This document shows positions 1 through 13,658 of a DNA stretch of 64,000 nucleotides, piece after piece (position 1 is the stretch's first letter; each line of letters starts with the position of its first letter). The notes beneath the pieces are model-generated. The model was not told where the DNA came from. It saw only the letters and a program-made list of their open reading frames with translations, and ran no database searches. Source of the DNA: an uncultured Rhodospirillaceae bacterium (GTDB taxonomy: Bacteria > Pseudomonadota > Alphaproteobacteria > Rhodospirillales > Rhodospirillaceae); the NCBI GenBank assembly GCA_943787205.1, contig CALSLN010000010.1:62001-126000 (forward strand), written 5' to 3'. The position numbers were made by a program, and so were the translations under genes.

Positions 1-3000
1 CATCCTGAAACACCTATCGGTCAAGTCGCTTTGCTTGATCAAGACGCGGTCGCTTCTGAAACACAAGGGGCTACGGTATTAGACGCTCGCCCGGCGCCTG
101 ATGGCAGCGTTGTCTCTACATTTCGAGGTATTGCTGAGCGTCATTCTGATCTGGCTGCGATTGAGGGGGTTGATGGCTCCAGTCTTGATTACGCCGGTCT
201 TGATGAGGTGAGTGATCGGATTGCCGGAGGTCTTGTCGCGCGGGGCGTTCGGCGTGGTGACCGTGTTGGCCTTCATATGTCCCGGGGTAGTGAGCAGATT
301 GCTGCGATGTTGGCGGTGATGAAGGCTGGGTCTGCTTATGTACCGCTGGACCCAGATCAACCCGTAGCGCGGTTGTCTGACATGATTGCTGATGCGTCTC
401 CCCACGTTGTTGTGACGAACCTTCCGGAAGATGAGCGGCTGCCGGATACGGTTACCTTTGCTGAACTCGCGTCGAGCAGCGACCGGCCACCTGTGGTGGA
501 TCTCACTGGGGCTGATGCCGCTTATGTGATGTTCACATCGGGATCGACCGGCCGGCCGAAGGGTATAGTGGTGCCTCACCGCGCCATCTTACGTCTGGCG
601 ATAGAGCCTGGCTTTGCCAACTTTGGCCCGGGCAAGCGTGTTGCCCAGATCGCGACCACAGCCTTTGATGCGGCAACATATGAGATCTGGTGTGCGTTAC
701 TGAATGGCGCCACCACAGTTGTTATTGATCGCATGGCGGCCTTTGAGCCCAAGGCTCTGGCCGAAGCGTTTCAGTCTGCCCGTATTCATTCCACGTTCTT
801 GACCGCGACCGTTTTTAACCGGGCAGCGTTTTCTCAGGAGGATGTCTTCTCTGGGTTCCAAGAGGTCTTGTTCGGGGGTGAGGCTGCTGATGTTGCGGCT
901 GTGCGTTTGGCCCGAGAGCGTTGGCCATCGGTGCGTTTTGTTAATGGCTATGGACCGACTGAGACGACGACCTTCGCCAGTTTCCATGAGGTGACGTCTG
1001 TTCCCGCAGGAGCGCGGACCGTGCCCATCGGCTGTCCGATCCGAGCGACTGCACTTTATGTCTTGGATGAGAATTTGAGCCCGGTGCCACGCGGTGTTGC
1101 AGGTGAGCTTTACATTGGCGGGGAGGGGGCTTGCCCATGGGTATCATGGCGACCCGTCGCGGACGGCGACCTCTTTCATAGCCGATCCGTTCAGCCAACA
1201 TGTTGGTGCGCGTATGTACGCCACCGGCGACCGTGTGCGGCGGCGGCCTGACGGAGCGGTTGAGTATCTTGGCCGGATGGACCGTCAGATTAAGTTGCGC
1301 GGCTTCCGCATTGAGCCGGGCGAGATTGAGGCGGCGATTAAGGCATGCCTTGGCGGCACTGTAGATGCTGTGGTCGACGCTCGGCGTGATGTCCGCGACG
1401 ATGGGATGGATGACCATGCCCTTTATGCCTGGGTGATTGGCCGGACATTAGATGCAACAGAGGAACGTAGCTTGCGCCAAGAGTTGGCAAGTCAGTTGCC
1501 TGAGTGGATGATGCCGCGGCGGATCTTTGGTCTTGAAGAGCCACCGCTGACGCCGAATGGCAAGCTTGATCATGCAGCCCTAACGGTTGTGCGCTCTGAC
1601 GATGATGAGGCCGACGTCCTGACGGAGGGGTTTGCGACGGCAACAGAGGAAGCTCTGGCGCACATCTGGTCAGAGTTGCTCGACGGGGTCGCCATCACTC
1701 GAAACGATTCCTTCTTCTCAATCGGTGGACACTCCCTGTTGGCATTTCGTCTGCTGTCCAAGATACAAAAAAACTTTGGCGCCGAAGTGCCTCTGCGCGC
1801 TGTCTTCGATGGACCTCAATTAGTAGAGATGGCGGCTGGTATCGATGGCATTTTAGCAACCGGCAGTTCTGGTAAGACTGACACAGTGATAGGTCGCAGT
1901 GAACGCCTCGATAACAGCCGTCCTGTTTCCAGGACTCAGGCGCGCCTGGCTCTTATGGATTGGATCGATGGGTCAGGGCTTGCCTATACTGTTCCGATCG
2001 TCGCTGTGGTTGATGCACCAATTGATGCAGTGGCTTTAGAACGTGCCTTGCATGCACTGCTTGATCGCCACGAGCCATTGCGCACGACAGTACAGATCGA
2101 TGACGGCAAACCGGTGGCTTACCTTCGAGACTCTGACAAATTTACGCTTACTGTCGAAGACCGCTCTGAAATGTCTCTCGTCGAGGTGCGCAAGGTGACA
2201 GAGGCTATGGCTCAGGCTGATGCCGCCAAGCCTTTTGTTCTTGCAAATGATTTGCCAATTCGGGCTCGCCTTCTGCGGTTCGGCCACAAACGAACTGGCC
2301 TTATCCTCATAGCGCATCATATTGCAGTCGATGGTCGTTCAGTTCCGATAATGATGCGTGAACTCAAAACACTTTATGCGGCTGCTGTAGCGGGTGATCT
2401 GGCAAGTGCGGTGCTTCCGGAACAGTCCTTAACCTATGCGGATTGGGTGGACTGGATTGCAGCGAACCCGTCATTTGATGGAGGAGAGGGTGCTGTAGCT
2501 GCTGCCGTGCAAAGACTGAAGGGGGCTCCAGAGGTGCTCGCTCTGCCCCTCGACCGACCGCGTCCTCGACAACGTGATCATCTCGGCGGGGTCGCCACAT
2601 TCTCGATCCAGCCAGAATTGGAATCCAAGGTTCATTCTTTGGCGCAACGCTTGGGAACGACTAGCTTTGCGATCCTGGCTACGGCCTATGCTGTTCTGCT
2701 TTCACGTGTTTCTGGACAGAATGAAGTCGTGTTCGGTGTGCCCGTTGCAGGACGTCCTCGCGATGAGCTGCATGACCTGATCGGGTATTTCGCTGATACC
2801 GCAGTCCTCAGAGTGTGTTTTGACGGAGAGCCTGATGGAGAGGCGCTGGTTGCGCGGGTCCATGAGGATTTGAGCAATATGCTTTCGAACCCAGTGCCAT
2901 TTGACGCTTTAGTCGATGCCATGGGGTTACAACGTGACACCAGCCACACGCCGATCTTTCAGGCAATGATGGCGTTGAGTGAGGATGAGTCCACTGATGT

Positions 3001-6000
3001 GGAATTTGGTGGTCTTCAAGCGGAGATGGTCGCGGTCCATCCTGGGACTGCCAAGTTTGATCTTCAACTCCAGATATTGCGACATGATGGGGCGTGGTTG
3101 TGCGGTTTAGAATACGCGAGTGATGTTCTCAATCACGAGACTGCCACTCAATTTGCGTCACGTTATTTACGTGTATTGGAATGGTTGTCTAATGGCGGCG
3201 TTGGAGGGGTTTCGAGTGTTTGCCTGACGACCCCGTCTGAGCGGTCCTGGCTTGTTGACGAAGTGAATGCGACGGATCGGGATTACGGAAGAGTTGTTCC
3301 GGTTCATGAGCGCATATCTGAGATGGCTGCTTTGCATCCGTCTGCAGTTGCGGTGCGGTTTGAGGGTGTTGAGGTCAGTTATGGTGAGCTTGAGTCTCGC
3401 TCGAACGCCTTGGCACACCGTTTGATCCGGTCTGGTGCTTGTGTTGAGGGGCGTGTTGGCGTTTGCCTTGAGCGTTCAGTTGAACTGGTTGTGGCGCTGG
3501 TTGCAGTTCTAAAGGCAGGGGCAGCTTATGTGCCTCTGGACCCTGAACTCCCTGCGGAGCGCCTGTCGTTTATGATGACGGACGCCTCGATAGATGTTGT
3601 TGTGACACGGGCACGTCTTCTGGATGCATTACCGCCCCATGGCGGTCGTGTTGTCACGGTGGATGGTCTCGGTCGTAGCTCTCGTGGTGGGGACGCTGCA
3701 CCGCCTGTCACGGTAACGGAACATAATGCCGCGTATTTAATTTACACCTCTGGTTCGACTGGGCGACCGAAGGGTGTGTTGAACCAGCATGACGGTTTGT
3801 GGAATCGCCTTCAGTGGATGCAGGAGGCGTTTCCGATTGGTCCTGGTGACTGCGTTCTGCAGAAGACCCCCTTTAGCTTTGACGTTTCGGTGTGGGAGTT
3901 TTTCTGGCCGCTGATGACGGGGGCCTGTCTGTTGGTTGCGCGCCCTGGGGGGCATCGTGACCCAGATTATCTCGCAGGTGTTTTGCGGGATGAAGAGATC
4001 ACGGTTGCGCATTTTGTGCCGTCGATGCTTGAGGCCTTTTTGGGTCACGGTCCTGCGGCAGCAACGCTCGAAGAGTGTGCGGCCCTGCGGTTCGTAGTGT
4101 GCAGTGGTGAAGCGCTTCCCGGCCCGCTTGTGGAGCGTTTTGTGCAGCATGCGGGGACTTGGACAAAGTTGCATAATCTTTACGGTCCGACCGAGGCTGC
4201 AATTGATGTGACGCATTGGCCCTGTGGGTCGCCCGCTGCGGAACCGGTGCCGATCGGGCATGGGATCGCGAACACGCGTCTTTATGTTTTAGATGAGACG
4301 CTAGAGCCTGTGCCTGTGGGTGTGGTTGGAGAGTTGTGGATTGGCGGCGTGCAGGTGGCGCGTGGCTATTTGGGCCGTCCGGGTTTGACGTCGGAGCAGT
4401 TTGTTGCGGACCCTTACTCTGGGAGTGCAGGGAGCCGGATGTACCGGACAGGGGACCTTGCGCGTCGTCGCGCGGACGGAGCATTGGAGTATGTGGGGCG
4501 GATTGATCATCAGGTTAAGCTGCGCGGGTTCCGGATTGAGCTTGGTGAGATTGAAGCGTCCCTCCTGAAGCATGAAGGGGTTCAGTCTGCGGCGGCTATT
4601 GTGCGTGAGGACCGGGCCGGCGACCCGCGTTTGGTGGCGTATATTGTTGCGAAGGGTGGGGTCGTGCCGTCCACACTAGACGGCCACCTTCGGGCTGCGT
4701 TGCCGGAGTACATGGTGCCATCGGATGTTATGGTTCTTGATGGCTTGCCGGTGACAGCAAACGGCAAGCTGGACCGTGCGGCGTTGCCAGCCCCAACGGG
4801 TTCGACGTCCACCGGGGCAGAGATGCCGCGGGGGCCTGAAGAAGAGGTCGCCTGCGCAGTGTTCGCCAGTGTGCTTGGTCTTGATACGGTCGGCGCAGAG
4901 GATAACTTCTTCGCTCTTGGCGGCCATTCCCTGCTCGCTGTTCAAGCCGTCGGACGTCTCAGAAAAGCCCTCAATACAAATATTCCTGCAAATGCCGTGT
5001 TCGAGTATCCAACACCGCGACGTATTTCTGAATCAACACGCTTAGCCCGCCTCGATACGGGACCGCAGATGGCGAAGCGCGATCCTTGCGCTATCGTATT
5101 TCCATCTCTTGGACAGCGCCAACTCTGGTTTCTTAGTAAGCTCGAAGGTAGTGAGGCCTATAACGTTCCCGACGGCTTTATTGTTGAGGGGGCGTTAGAT
5201 TTGGATGCTTTCTCTGACGCTATCGCTGACGTGATGAAACGACACGAGATACTAAGAACCATAATAGTAGAACGTGATGGCGAGCCGATTATAGAAATAC
5301 TTGAAGACCCTACAGTATCGATATCTGTCGACTCGTTACCTTTAGATGGTGATTCAGCCGTCATGGCATGGTTCCGCGCTCGCGCTGTGGAGCCCTTCGA
5401 CTTGGCGAATGAGGTACCAGTTAGGGTGTTCGCGGCTAACCTCGCCAATGGCCAGCAGGCCATAGCAATAATTATGCACCATTTGGTCACGGATGGTTCG
5501 TCAGCACCGCTATTCTATCGCGACTTGTCAGATGCGTACCGCGCTCGATGTCAGGGGCTTTCGCCTGACTTTAGTGAGCTTGAATTTGGGTATTATGATT
5601 GGGCGATGTGGCAACGAGGCTGGCGCGAGTCTGAAGACTTCCGGGTTGCATTGGATCAGGTTTGCAAGAGACTCAATGGAGCGCCTGACGATCTGAATCT
5701 TCCAGAAGACTTTGCCCGGTCTGACATGGGCACATTCAGCGGGTCTATGCTCCGAACGGCGGTGCCTGTTGATGTATCGCGCGCTCTAAAAATCCGTGCT
5801 CGCGATGCTGGCGCTACTCTATTCATGACGTTGGCTGCGGGCTTGGCTGTGTTTCTGGGTCGGGTTAGCGGTCAGGATGATATTATTATCGGAACGCCTA
5901 TTTCTGGTCGGGATCGTGCTGAAACGGAAGCGCTTGTCGGGTATTTGGTAAATACAATACCTCTACGTTTATGCCCGAAGCCTAGTTTCGCCCTTGATGA

Positions 6001-8287
6001 GTTTCTGAAAAAAACGCAAGACGAAGTGCTTGCTGCCTTTTCAAGCAGTGGTGTCCCGCTAGACAAAGTGGTTCAGGCTGTTCAACCCGAGCGTATACGG
6101 TCGCGCACACCACTGTTTCGTGTGCTCATTGTTCTCCAGCCAATAGGCAATATTGCGCTTGAGTTAGAAGGCGCTTCGCTTAAGCAAGTCAACATTGATG
6201 CGGTTAGCGCGCGGTATGATCTTGTGTTCGCGTTCGACGACTATGATGGCTCTCTTGAATTGGTGTTGCACTACGCTAACGATTTGTTTCTCCCTGAAAC
6301 GGCGCAAATGATGGTGCGTGGTTTATTGCAGGTGCTCCGTAGCGTCGCCGATGATCGTGAATGTCTGATTGGTGATTTAGATATTATCGATTCATCTGAG
6401 CGACTAGCCGAAACGTCTGGACCTCGTGTGGTGCATCCAACGCCTGCGCCTGATGGCAGCGTTGTCTCTACATTTCGAGGTATTGCTGAGCGTCATTCTG
6501 ATCTGGCTGCGATTGAGGGGGTTGATGGCTCCAGTCTTGATTACGCCGGTCTTGATGAGGTGAGTGATCGGATTGCCGGAGGTCTTGTCGCGCGGGGCGT
6601 TCGGCGTGGTGACCGTGTTGGCCTTCATATGTCCCGGGGTAGTGAGCAGATTGCTGCGATGTTGGCGGTGATGAAGGCTGGGTCTGCTTATGTACCGCTG
6701 GACCCAGATCAACCCGTAGCGCGGTTGTCTGACATGATTGCTGATGCGTCTCCCCACGTTGTTGTGACGAACCTTCCGGAAGATGAGCGGCTGCCGGATA
6801 CGGTTACCTTTGCTGAACTCGCGTCGAGCAGCGACCGGCCACCTGTGGTGGATCTCACTGGGGCTGATGCCGCTTATGTGATGTTCACATCGGGATCGAC
6901 CGGCCGGCCGAAGGGTATAGTGGTGCCTCACCGCGCCATCTTACGTCTGGCGATAGAGCCTGGCTTTGCCAACTTTGGCCCGGGCAAGCGTGTTGCCCAG
7001 ATCGCGACCACAGCCTTTGATGCGGCAACATATGAGATCTGGTGTGCGTTACTGAATGGCGCCACCACAGTTGTTATTGATCGCATGGCGGCCTTTGAGC
7101 CCAAGGCTCTGGCCGAAGCGTTTCAGTCTGCCCGTATTCATTCCACGTTCTTGACCGCGACCGTTTTTAACCGGGCAGCGTTTTCTCAGGAGGATGTCTT
7201 CTCTGGGTTCCAAGAGGTCTTGTTCGGGGGTGAGGCTGCTGATGTTGCGGCTGTGCGTTTGGCCCGAGAGCGTTGGCCATCGGTGCGTTTTGTTAATGGC
7301 TATGGACCGACTGAGACGACGACCTTCGCCAGTTTCCATGAGGTGACGTCTGTTCCCGCAGGAGCGCGGACCGTGCCCATCGGCTGTCCGATCCGAGCGA
7401 CTGCACTTTATGTCTTGGATGAGAATTTGAGCCCGGTGCCACGCGGTGTTGCAGGTGAGCTTTACATTGGCGGGGAGGGGCTTGCCCATGGGTATCATGG
7501 CGACCCGTCGCGGACGGCGACCTCTTTCATAGCCGATCCGTTCAGCCAACATGTTGGTGCGCGTATGTACGCCACCGGCGACCGTGTGCGGCGGCGGCCT
7601 GACGGAGCGGTTGAGTATCTTGGCCGGATGGACCGTCAGATTAAGTTGCGCGGCTTCCGCATTGAGCCGGGCGAGATTGAGGCGGCGATTAAGGCATGCC
7701 TTGGCGGCACTGTAGATGCTGTGGTCGACGCTCGGCGTGATGTCCGCGACGATGGGATGGATGACCATGCCCTTTATGCCTGGGTGATTGGCCGGACATT
7801 AGATGCAACAGAGGAACGTAGCTTGCGCCAAGAGTTGGCAAGTCAGTTGCCTGAGTGGATGATGCCGCGGCGGATCTTTGGTCTTGAAGAGCCACCGCTG
7901 ACGCCGAATGGCAAGCTTGATCATGCAGCCCTAACGGTTGTGCGCTCTGACGATGATGAGGCCGACGTCCTGACGGAGGGGTTTGCGACGGCAACAGAGG
8001 AAGCTCTGGCGCACATCTGGTCAGAGTTGCTCGACGGGGTCGCCATCACTCGAAACGATTCCTTCTTCTCAATCGGTGGACACTCCCTGTTAGGCGTGCG
8101 GTTAGTCGCGCGAATCCGTACACGCTTCGGTGTTACTCTCGACCTAAGACAGGTATTTGAAAAACCTAACTTGGGCGAGATGGCGAGTGCTGTAGACTCA
8201 TTGATCGAAAAAGGTGCAACGGCAGAGCCTGCTATAAAGCGTCGGGTGAGGCGGGGCGGACGAGACCGGAAACAGGCCGAGCAATGA
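1..8287 (+). CDS. Nonribosomal peptide synthetase 1 (5' end outside window; one frameshift)
   Basis: Assembly-line enzyme that activates and condenses amino acids. The frame is open from base 1, so the start lies upstream. Domain order in bases: linker, A (94-1600), PCP (Ser near 1733), C (1920-3210, HHIAVDG at 2315-2335), A (3300-4790), PCP (about 4928), C (5090-6330, HHLVTDG about 5477), A (6446-7950), PCP (about 8085), then a basic tail. Aligning by eye to the GrsA PheA pocket, the middle A domain reads DVWHVSLIDK, a serine code close to EntF. The outer two read DAYFLGGTFK, closest to the valine code DAFWIGGTFK. No epimerase is seen. The frame breaks once, in the G run at 1125-1129, which has five G where the second repeat copy has four; removing one restores the domain. 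The stop overlaps the next start as ATGA. Confidence 0.93.
94..1740 (+). repeat. Long direct repeat, copy 1 (A domain to PCP core)
   Basis: The sequence matches 6446-8091 with one difference seen, an extra G in the run at 1125-1129. Divergence begins sharply at base 93 in the C-A linker and at base 1741, just after the codons for GGHSLL in the PCP. It therefore covers one complete A domain plus the first part of the carrier protein. Confidence 0.93.
6446..8091 (+). repeat. Long direct repeat, copy 2 (A domain to PCP core)
   Basis: Second copy of the 1.65-kb A-PCP block, in frame. After base 8091 the PCP continues with unrelated sequence (GVRLVARI here, AFRLLSKI in copy 1), so the two modules differ outside the block. 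Both copies carry the same Val/Ile-like pocket code. Confidence 0.93.
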
Positions 8288-10824
8288 GTCCAGATGCGAC
8301 TCAGTCGCAATCAATCGATTTTGTGATCGAACCTGACTTGCCGCTTTCTACAATGCAAATGGGGATGCTGGCTGGGCATACGCTTGATCCGGAAGCTGCG
8401 CGTTACAACGTTCCGTTGGCTTTCCGGATAGAGGGCCCACTTAACACGGATGATCTTGAACGTGCTTTTGATCAGCTATTGTCCCGCCATGAGATTCTCC
8501 GCACAGTATACAAAGACAGCGAAGATGGACCAGTCCAGGCCATTGCTGACGAAGTCCCGCCGATCTTAAAAATACTCCAATGCGCTGATGGTCAAGAGGC
8601 TGAAATAGGATGCCAGGCTGAGGCAGCGCGCCCTTTCGACCTCTCATGCGACTGTCCTGTTCGTGCCACTTTATTTGTCGTTGGATCACACCATCACTTT
8701 CTCTCTCTCGTGTTTCATCATGTGGCAGTGGACGGCTGGTCTGTCCGCTTGATTCTGGATGAATTGTCGAGCTTCTATGCTAGCGGTCGGTCCGGTACTG
8801 ATGCGAATGAGCTTAAACTCCAGTACGCGGACTGGGCGGGTCATCAGCAAGACGAATTGGTCGGTGCCGGCTATGAGGCCGCGATTACATCTGTCGTTGA
8901 CCAGTTAAAAGGGCTCGATCTAGATTTGGGTTGGCCCCCCCACCAGCCTGGCGCACCAGCAAGGATGTTGCCCTTCACTCTGAGCGCGGACACAGTTGCT
9001 CAGGTGGAAGCTTTGGCTCGGCGCACCGGTGTAACGGTCTATAGCATTTTGGCGGGTGCTTTTGTGCTGTTGATCAACCGGTTATCAAGTAAGTCATCGG
9101 TGTTGTTCGGGACGCCAGTTGTTCTAAGAGACCGGGCTGAAGTTCAGGATATGGTCGGCTGTTTTGTGAACACGGTGCCCGTGCGTGTGGATGTTGACCA
9201 TACGAGCACAGCCGCCCGGTTTTTGAATACGGTTTCCACTGCTGTTGTTGAGGCTCTCGAAAGACGCGACGTGCCTTTTGATCAAGTTGCTCGGCGGATC
9301 GCGGAAAACAATAGTACGGCTCCCCCTTTAAGGGCGTTCTTCAATTTCGATGATGCCACCGTAATGCTGCCCTCATTTGAGGGCTGTTCTGTATCTGTGA
9401 TTGAGTGCGACCGGGGAACAGCCAAGTTTGACCTAATGTTGTCGATGGTGAGGACAGAAGGTCAAATCAGAGCAGCCTTCGACCTAACCGAAAGCTTGTT
9501 TGATGGGGTACAGCAGTCAGCCCTTGTCGAGACCTATCAACGGCTTTTGGATACTCTATGCGAGAGTCCAGATGCTGCGCTGGCGACACTTGGTTTGTTA
9601 AAGTCAGGCGAGTCTGCCTCTGTCCTTAACTTGGGACGAGGAGAAGCACGCGAGATCGGTCCCTCTACTGTACACGGGCGCGTTCTAGCGATGGCTGAGC
9701 TATCGCCGCACGCACCTGCGGTTTGCTTTGATGGGACGGTGCTCGACTTCGCTGATTTGCGGGCTGATGTCGTCGCCCTGGCGCGATTGCTTAGCGAAAA
9801 CGGGATATCACGTGGAGATAGGGTAGTTGTGCTGATGCGGCGAGGCATCGATCTACCCACAGCAATGCTGGCGGCAATGACTGCATCTGCCGGGTATGTC
9901 CCACTGGATCCCGGGCTGCCAGATGCCAGGCTCATCGACATTTTAGAAGATGCTGATCCCGCTGCCGTTATCTGCGACGTGGCGGAAGCGGCGCGGCTCA
10001 AACGTATTGTTTGTGACACAGTCGCTTTGATATCCGTTGAACAGCGAAAAGCCAGACTGATTAAGGTCGGTCGCTCGCCGCAAGAAAGCGGTACAGCCAG
10101 CCCCCTTGATTTTGCGTACATGATCTACACCTCAGGCTCAACTGGACGTCCCAAGGGAGTCATGGTGCCCCACAGCGCAGTGATCAATTATCTCGACTGG
10201 GCGATTGATGCGTATGGTGTGATGGCCGCGGATGCCGGCAGTGCAATTGTAACGTCTACGGCCTTTGACGCCACAGTGCTTTCCTTTTGGGCTCCACTAA
10301 TGTCGGGTAAGTTGATCGAGCTTATGCCAGAGGATGATGGTATCCAGGAGTTGTCAAAACGATTGGCTGAGGGCCGTGATTATAGTTTTGTGAAAATGAC
10401 CCCGGCGCATCTGGATCTCCTAACCGAACTTTTACCGGTGGCCGAGCAGCGTGACGGTGCCCGTGCCTTTGTTGTTGGTGGCGAAGCGCTTTCTGGTGGA
10501 ACAGTAATCCCGTGGCGTAGGGATGCACCAGATACCAAAATTATAAATGAGTACGGACCAACCGAGACAGTAGTCGGCTGCTGTGTCCATGATGCGCGAA
10601 TAGTAGATGGTGATGCGGCGTCGGTTCCTATTGGTCGACCTATCGCCAATACTCAACTCTATGTTTTGGACGAAAACCTGAATTTGGTACCGCCTGGTAC
10701 ACCTGGGGAGCTATACATCGGCGGAGCTGGTGTGGCTTGGGGGTATTGGCGAAGACCTGGCTTAACCGCCGAGCGCTTCACACCTGACCCGTTTTTCTGG
10801 GTTTGCTGGCGCGCGGATGTATAA
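8284..10824 (+). CDS. NRPS 2, first part: C-A (Asn-like) up to a frameshift
   Basis: Starts at the ATGA overlap with NRPS 1, so it is translationally coupled. Residues from about 15 form a condensation domain with HHVAVDG (bases 8715-8735). An A domain follows from about base 9660, with [10 protein letters not shown] and NEYGPTET motifs. The pocket reads DALKVGEVGK by eye, close to asparagine codes such as DLTKIGEVGK. The frame ends early because the T run at 10792-10796 is one base too long. Removing one T gives [15 protein letters not shown], which joins cleanly to the next segment, so this is the N-terminal part of one large synthetase ending at 15102. Confidence 0.9.
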   Translation: MSPDATQSQSIDFVIEPDLPLSTMQMGMLAGHTLDPEAARYNVPLAFRIEGPLNTDDLERAFDQLLSRHEILRTVYKDSEDGPVQAIADEVPPILKILQCADGQEAEIGCQAEAARPFDLSCDCPVRATLFVVGSHHHFLSLVFHHVAVDGWSVRLILDELSSFYASGRSGTDANELKLQYADWAGHQQDELVGAGYEAAITSVVDQLKGLDLDLGWPPHQPGAPARMLPFTLSADTVAQVEALARRTGVTVYSILAGAFVLLINRLSSKSSVLFGTPVVLRDRAEVQDMVGCFVNTVPVRVDVDHTSTAARFLNTVSTAVVEALERRDVPFDQVARRIAENNSTAPPLRAFFNFDDATVMLPSFEGCSVSVIECDRGTAKFDLMLSMVRTEGQIRAAFDLTESLFDGVQQSALVETYQRLLDTLCESPDAALATLGLLKSGESASVLNLGRGEAREIGPSTVHGRVLAMAELSPHAPAVCFDGTVLDFADLRADVVALARLLSENGISRGDRVVVLMRRGIDLPTAMLAAMTASAGYVPLDPGLPDARLIDILEDADPAAVICDVAEAARLKRIVCDTVALISVEQRKARLIKVGRSPQESGTASPLDFAYMIYTSGSTGRPKGVMVPHSAVINYLDWAIDAYGVMAADAGSAIVTSTAFDATVLSFWAPLMSGKLIELMPEDDGIQELSKRLAEGRDYSFVKMTPAHLDLLTELLPVAEQRDGARAFVVGGEALSGGTVIPWRRDAPDTKIINEYGPTETVVGCCVHDARIVDGDAASVPIGRPIANTQLYVLDENLNLVPPGTPGELYIGGAGVAWGYWRRPGLTAERFTPDPFFWVCWRADV

Positions 10825-13285
10825 GTCTGGCGACCTCGTATGTATGACCCCAGAAGGTGTTTTCAATTATCTCGGACGTGCCGATGATCAAGTGAAGATA
10901 CGCGGCTATCGTATTGAGCCGGGAGAGGTTCAGGCTGCGCTGCGTTCTATCGATGGAGTGCGCACCGCAGCGGTGCTGGCTGTCGGCACGGGATATGATA
11001 AGCGACTCGTTGCCTGGTGCACGGGCAGCGCCGACGCTGTGGAACTCCGGGAACGTATTTCATCCCTGTTGCCCTCTTACATGGTTCCCGATGAAATCCA
11101 TAGTATGGAAGCTCTGCCATTAACAGCTAACGGAAAAGTTGACCGCAATAGCCTTTTGATCATGGCAGAGAGCGCTCATAAGGCATCTGACAGTCAGGGC
11201 TTTTCCGACGGTGGCGCTAGCAGCGAATTGGCGACCGCGCTGGCTGAGCTTTGGTCCGAAGTTCTAGATATTAGCGCGTCTGTCGATACCGACTTTTTTG
11301 AAGCGGGTGGAACATCACTTTCTGCGGTTCGCGTTCTGGCGCGGATCAAACGCCGTTTCGGATACAAAACCGACTACTCAGATTTGGCGGCGGGCCCGAC
11401 CCCATCAGGACTAGCCTTGTTACTTGAAGGTGCGGATCGGTCAGGGGGCGGCAGTGTTGAACACAATGCTGTTGTTCCTGAAGATACCCTACCAGTTCCA
11501 AGCCCAGCAGAACGCCAGCTTTGGCTCGACGGTGTAGTGGAGGGGGCCGGTGGTCACTACGTAATGCAAGCTGCCTTCGTCGTTGAGGGGCGTGTCGAGC
11601 GCAGACGCATTGAGGACGCAATGCGTACTCTCATAGCGCGGCATTCTAACCTCAGGACTGCGTATCTTCATGATGGCGTTAATCTGACCATCGAAGTTTC
11701 TGAAGGCCTTGAAATTACGCCTAAATACGTTGCTGTCGAAGGCGATTTCGGCAAAGCCGTACTCGCTTGGGCCAGGAGCGACGGGGGCAGGCCATTTGAC
11801 CTTGCGAACGGAGAAACGTGGCGCCTTACAGTTGTTGAGGGCGATGCTAAGGTCGCCTTCGTTCTCTCGGTTCATCATATTATCTCAGATGCCGTCTCCC
11901 GCAGTATTTTGTTGAGAGACTTTATAGGTGCCCTAAGAGGTGCTGATGTTAACGCTGTGCCGGTTGCTGATTATCGCAGCTATGCCTACGATCGAGAGCA
12001 ATCCTATCAACGAGCTGCTGTTGAACAAACCAAGTATTGGTGTAATCAGCTCGACCGTCCCCCTGGCATTTTAGATCTTCCGTCAGACCGACCACGCCGC
12101 CAAGGCCACCATCCGACAGGGAGCGCTCAAGCATTTAAGCTTCCACCTGAACTTGTCGCGAGGGTTGACGCTGTGGCCCAGCGACGGGGTGTTCGGCCGC
12201 ACCGGGTTTTGATGGCTGCGTATGCTATCTTGCTGAACCGGTTGACTAGTGAAAGAGATTTAATTGTCGGTATTCCGATCAGTGATAGACCGGAAGGACA
12301 CGAGAATACGGTCGGACTTTATCTCAATACTCTTCCACTTCGCGTGCCGGTTGGAGCCGATATGACGGCGGGCGATTTGGTTGATCGCGTGGCTGATGCA
12401 ATGAATGGTCTCCTCGATCATGCGGATGTGCCGCTAAGTGCCATCGTTCAAGCTGTGAACCCGCCGCGTGCGCCGGGCCGCACTCCACTTCTTCATACGG
12501 TTTTGGATTGGCAGGAGGAGGTCAGTGCCGCCGTTGGTTTCTCTGATGTCCAACCCTTTGATTTGGATGTGGCTACCGCGCCTTTCGACTTGGCATTAAC
12601 TCTAAACCGAGAGGCTGACGGCTCGGTCCTTGGCGGGATGATATTCGACAAGGCGCTATTTGATAGTGAAACGATTGCGGTCTGGTCGCGCGCGTTCGTC
12701 ACAATCTTAGAATCGCTTGCGGCCAACGATGATATTGCGATTGGCGATCTCAATGCCATCCACGCGCATGACCTCGATCGCTCAATAATCGAAGGTCCAC
12801 CTGCGGGCTCGGACTCTCTTGAGAAACTATTGTCTCAGGCCTTTGCTCGCCATGCTGACGGTGTTGCTTTGGAAACGCTTAACGAATTCATCAATTATCG
12901 GGAGCTATGGGAACGCGCTGGAGCCATTGCTCCAGCCGATGGGGACTTCGTTGTCATTGATACGGTTGACCCTGTGGCGCGCGTGATCGCCGCTCTTGCT
13001 GCGATACGACAGCAGAAGGGCGTCGTTCTTCTTGACTCAACTTTGCCACCGGCGCGGTTGGCCTTGATGCAGCAGAGCTTGGAGCATGGTATTTCTAAGC
13101 AAGGGGTGTCGGATGTGGACCGAGATCAACCCGCTTACGTCCAGTTTACCAGTGGTTCGACCGGCGTGCCCAAAGCTGCTGTATTAAGTCGCCGTGGTCT
13201 CGCAAATTTATGCACAGCTGTTGTAAGCGAACTGGGGCTTAATCCGAGCGCACGCGTTGCCCAAGTTGCGACGCCCCGCGTTTGA
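10817..13285 (+). CDS. NRPS 2, second part: end of A, PCP, C, start of last A domain
   Basis: Continues the Asn-type A domain (MYKSGDL, then [11 protein letters not shown] and LTANGKVDR). A PCP with [15 protein letters not shown] lies near 11302-11330, followed by a condensation domain (11490-12790). Its active-site motif is HHIISDA at about 11872, with Ala for the usual last Gly but His-His and Asp kept. The last A domain starts near 12830 with a short N-terminal part: the region before [11 protein letters not shown] looks compressed and its LKAGxAYVPLDP motif is degenerate. The frame is lost in the C run 13274-13277; dropping one C gives [13 protein letters not shown]. Confidence 0.88.
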   Translation: MYKSGDLVCMTPEGVFNYLGRADDQVKIRGYRIEPGEVQAALRSIDGVRTAAVLAVGTGYDKRLVAWCTGSADAVELRERISSLLPSYMVPDEIHSMEALPLTANGKVDRNSLLIMAESAHKASDSQGFSDGGASSELATALAELWSEVLDISASVDTDFFEAGGTSLSAVRVLARIKRRFGYKTDYSDLAAGPTPSGLALLLEGADRSGGGSVEHNAVVPEDTLPVPSPAERQLWLDGVVEGAGGHYVMQAAFVVEGRVERRRIEDAMRTLIARHSNLRTAYLHDGVNLTIEVSEGLEITPKYVAVEGDFGKAVLAWARSDGGRPFDLANGETWRLTVVEGDAKVAFVLSVHHIISDAVSRSILLRDFIGALRGADVNAVPVADYRSYAYDREQSYQRAAVEQTKYWCNQLDRPPGILDLPSDRPRRQGHHPTGSAQAFKLPPELVARVDAVAQRRGVRPHRVLMAAYAILLNRLTSERDLIVGIPISDRPEGHENTVGLYLNTLPLRVPVGADMTAGDLVDRVADAMNGLLDHADVPLSAIVQAVNPPRAPGRTPLLHTVLDWQEEVSAAVGFSDVQPFDLDVATAPFDLALTLNREADGSVLGGMIFDKALFDSETIAVWSRAFVTILESLAANDDIAIGDLNAIHAHDLDRSIIEGPPAGSDSLEKLLSQAFARHADGVALETLNEFINYRELWERAGAIAPADGDFVVIDTVDPVARVIAALAAIRQQKGVVLLDSTLPPARLALMQQSLEHGISKQGVSDVDRDQPAYVQFTSGSTGVPKAAVLSRRGLANLCTAVVSELGLNPSARVAQVATPRV

Positions 13286-13655
13286 TGCCTGGATGTGGGA
13301 GGTATTCACCACTTTGGCCGGCGGAGGGACGTTGGTGTTAGCTGATCGCGAGGACCTTGCGCCCGGTCCACCGCTGGCGAACACCCTGAAGGCGAGGCGT
13401 GTGACTCATGTGACTCTGACCCCTTCGGTTATCTCTGCCCTTGGCGATGCGGAGTTGCCGGACCTATCAGTGCTTGTGGCAGCGGGTGAGGCCTTAAGCG
13501 AAGACCTTGTGAAGCAATGGGCGCCTGGGCGCCGTATGATAAACGCCTATGGGCCATGTGAGGCTACGATTTGCGCAACGATGGGTGATTGCGCAACACA
13601 GGAAGAGATTCATCAACCATCGGTCGTCCGATTGCCGGTGCTATTGCGATGGTAA
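13257..13655 (+). CDS. NRPS 2, third part: core of Phe-type A domain
   Basis: Central part of the last A domain. By eye the pocket reads DAWTVAAICK, nine of ten positions like the GrsA phenylalanine code DAWTIAAICK, so L-Phe (or a close aromatic) is the expected substrate. The motif [13 protein letters not shown] corresponds to the conserved YGPTE core. Two compensating breaks lie near 13617 (one base apparently missing) and in the C run 13669-13671 (one extra). Between them the true frame reads [17 protein letters not shown], the expected continuation. Confidence 0.85.
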   Translation: MPKLRRPAFDAWMWEVFTTLAGGGTLVLADREDLAPGPPLANTLKARRVTHVTLTPSVISALGDAELPDLSVLVAAGEALSEDLVKQWAPGRRMINAYGPCEATICATMGDCATQEEIHQPSVVRLPVLLRW

Positions 13656-13658
13656 TGG

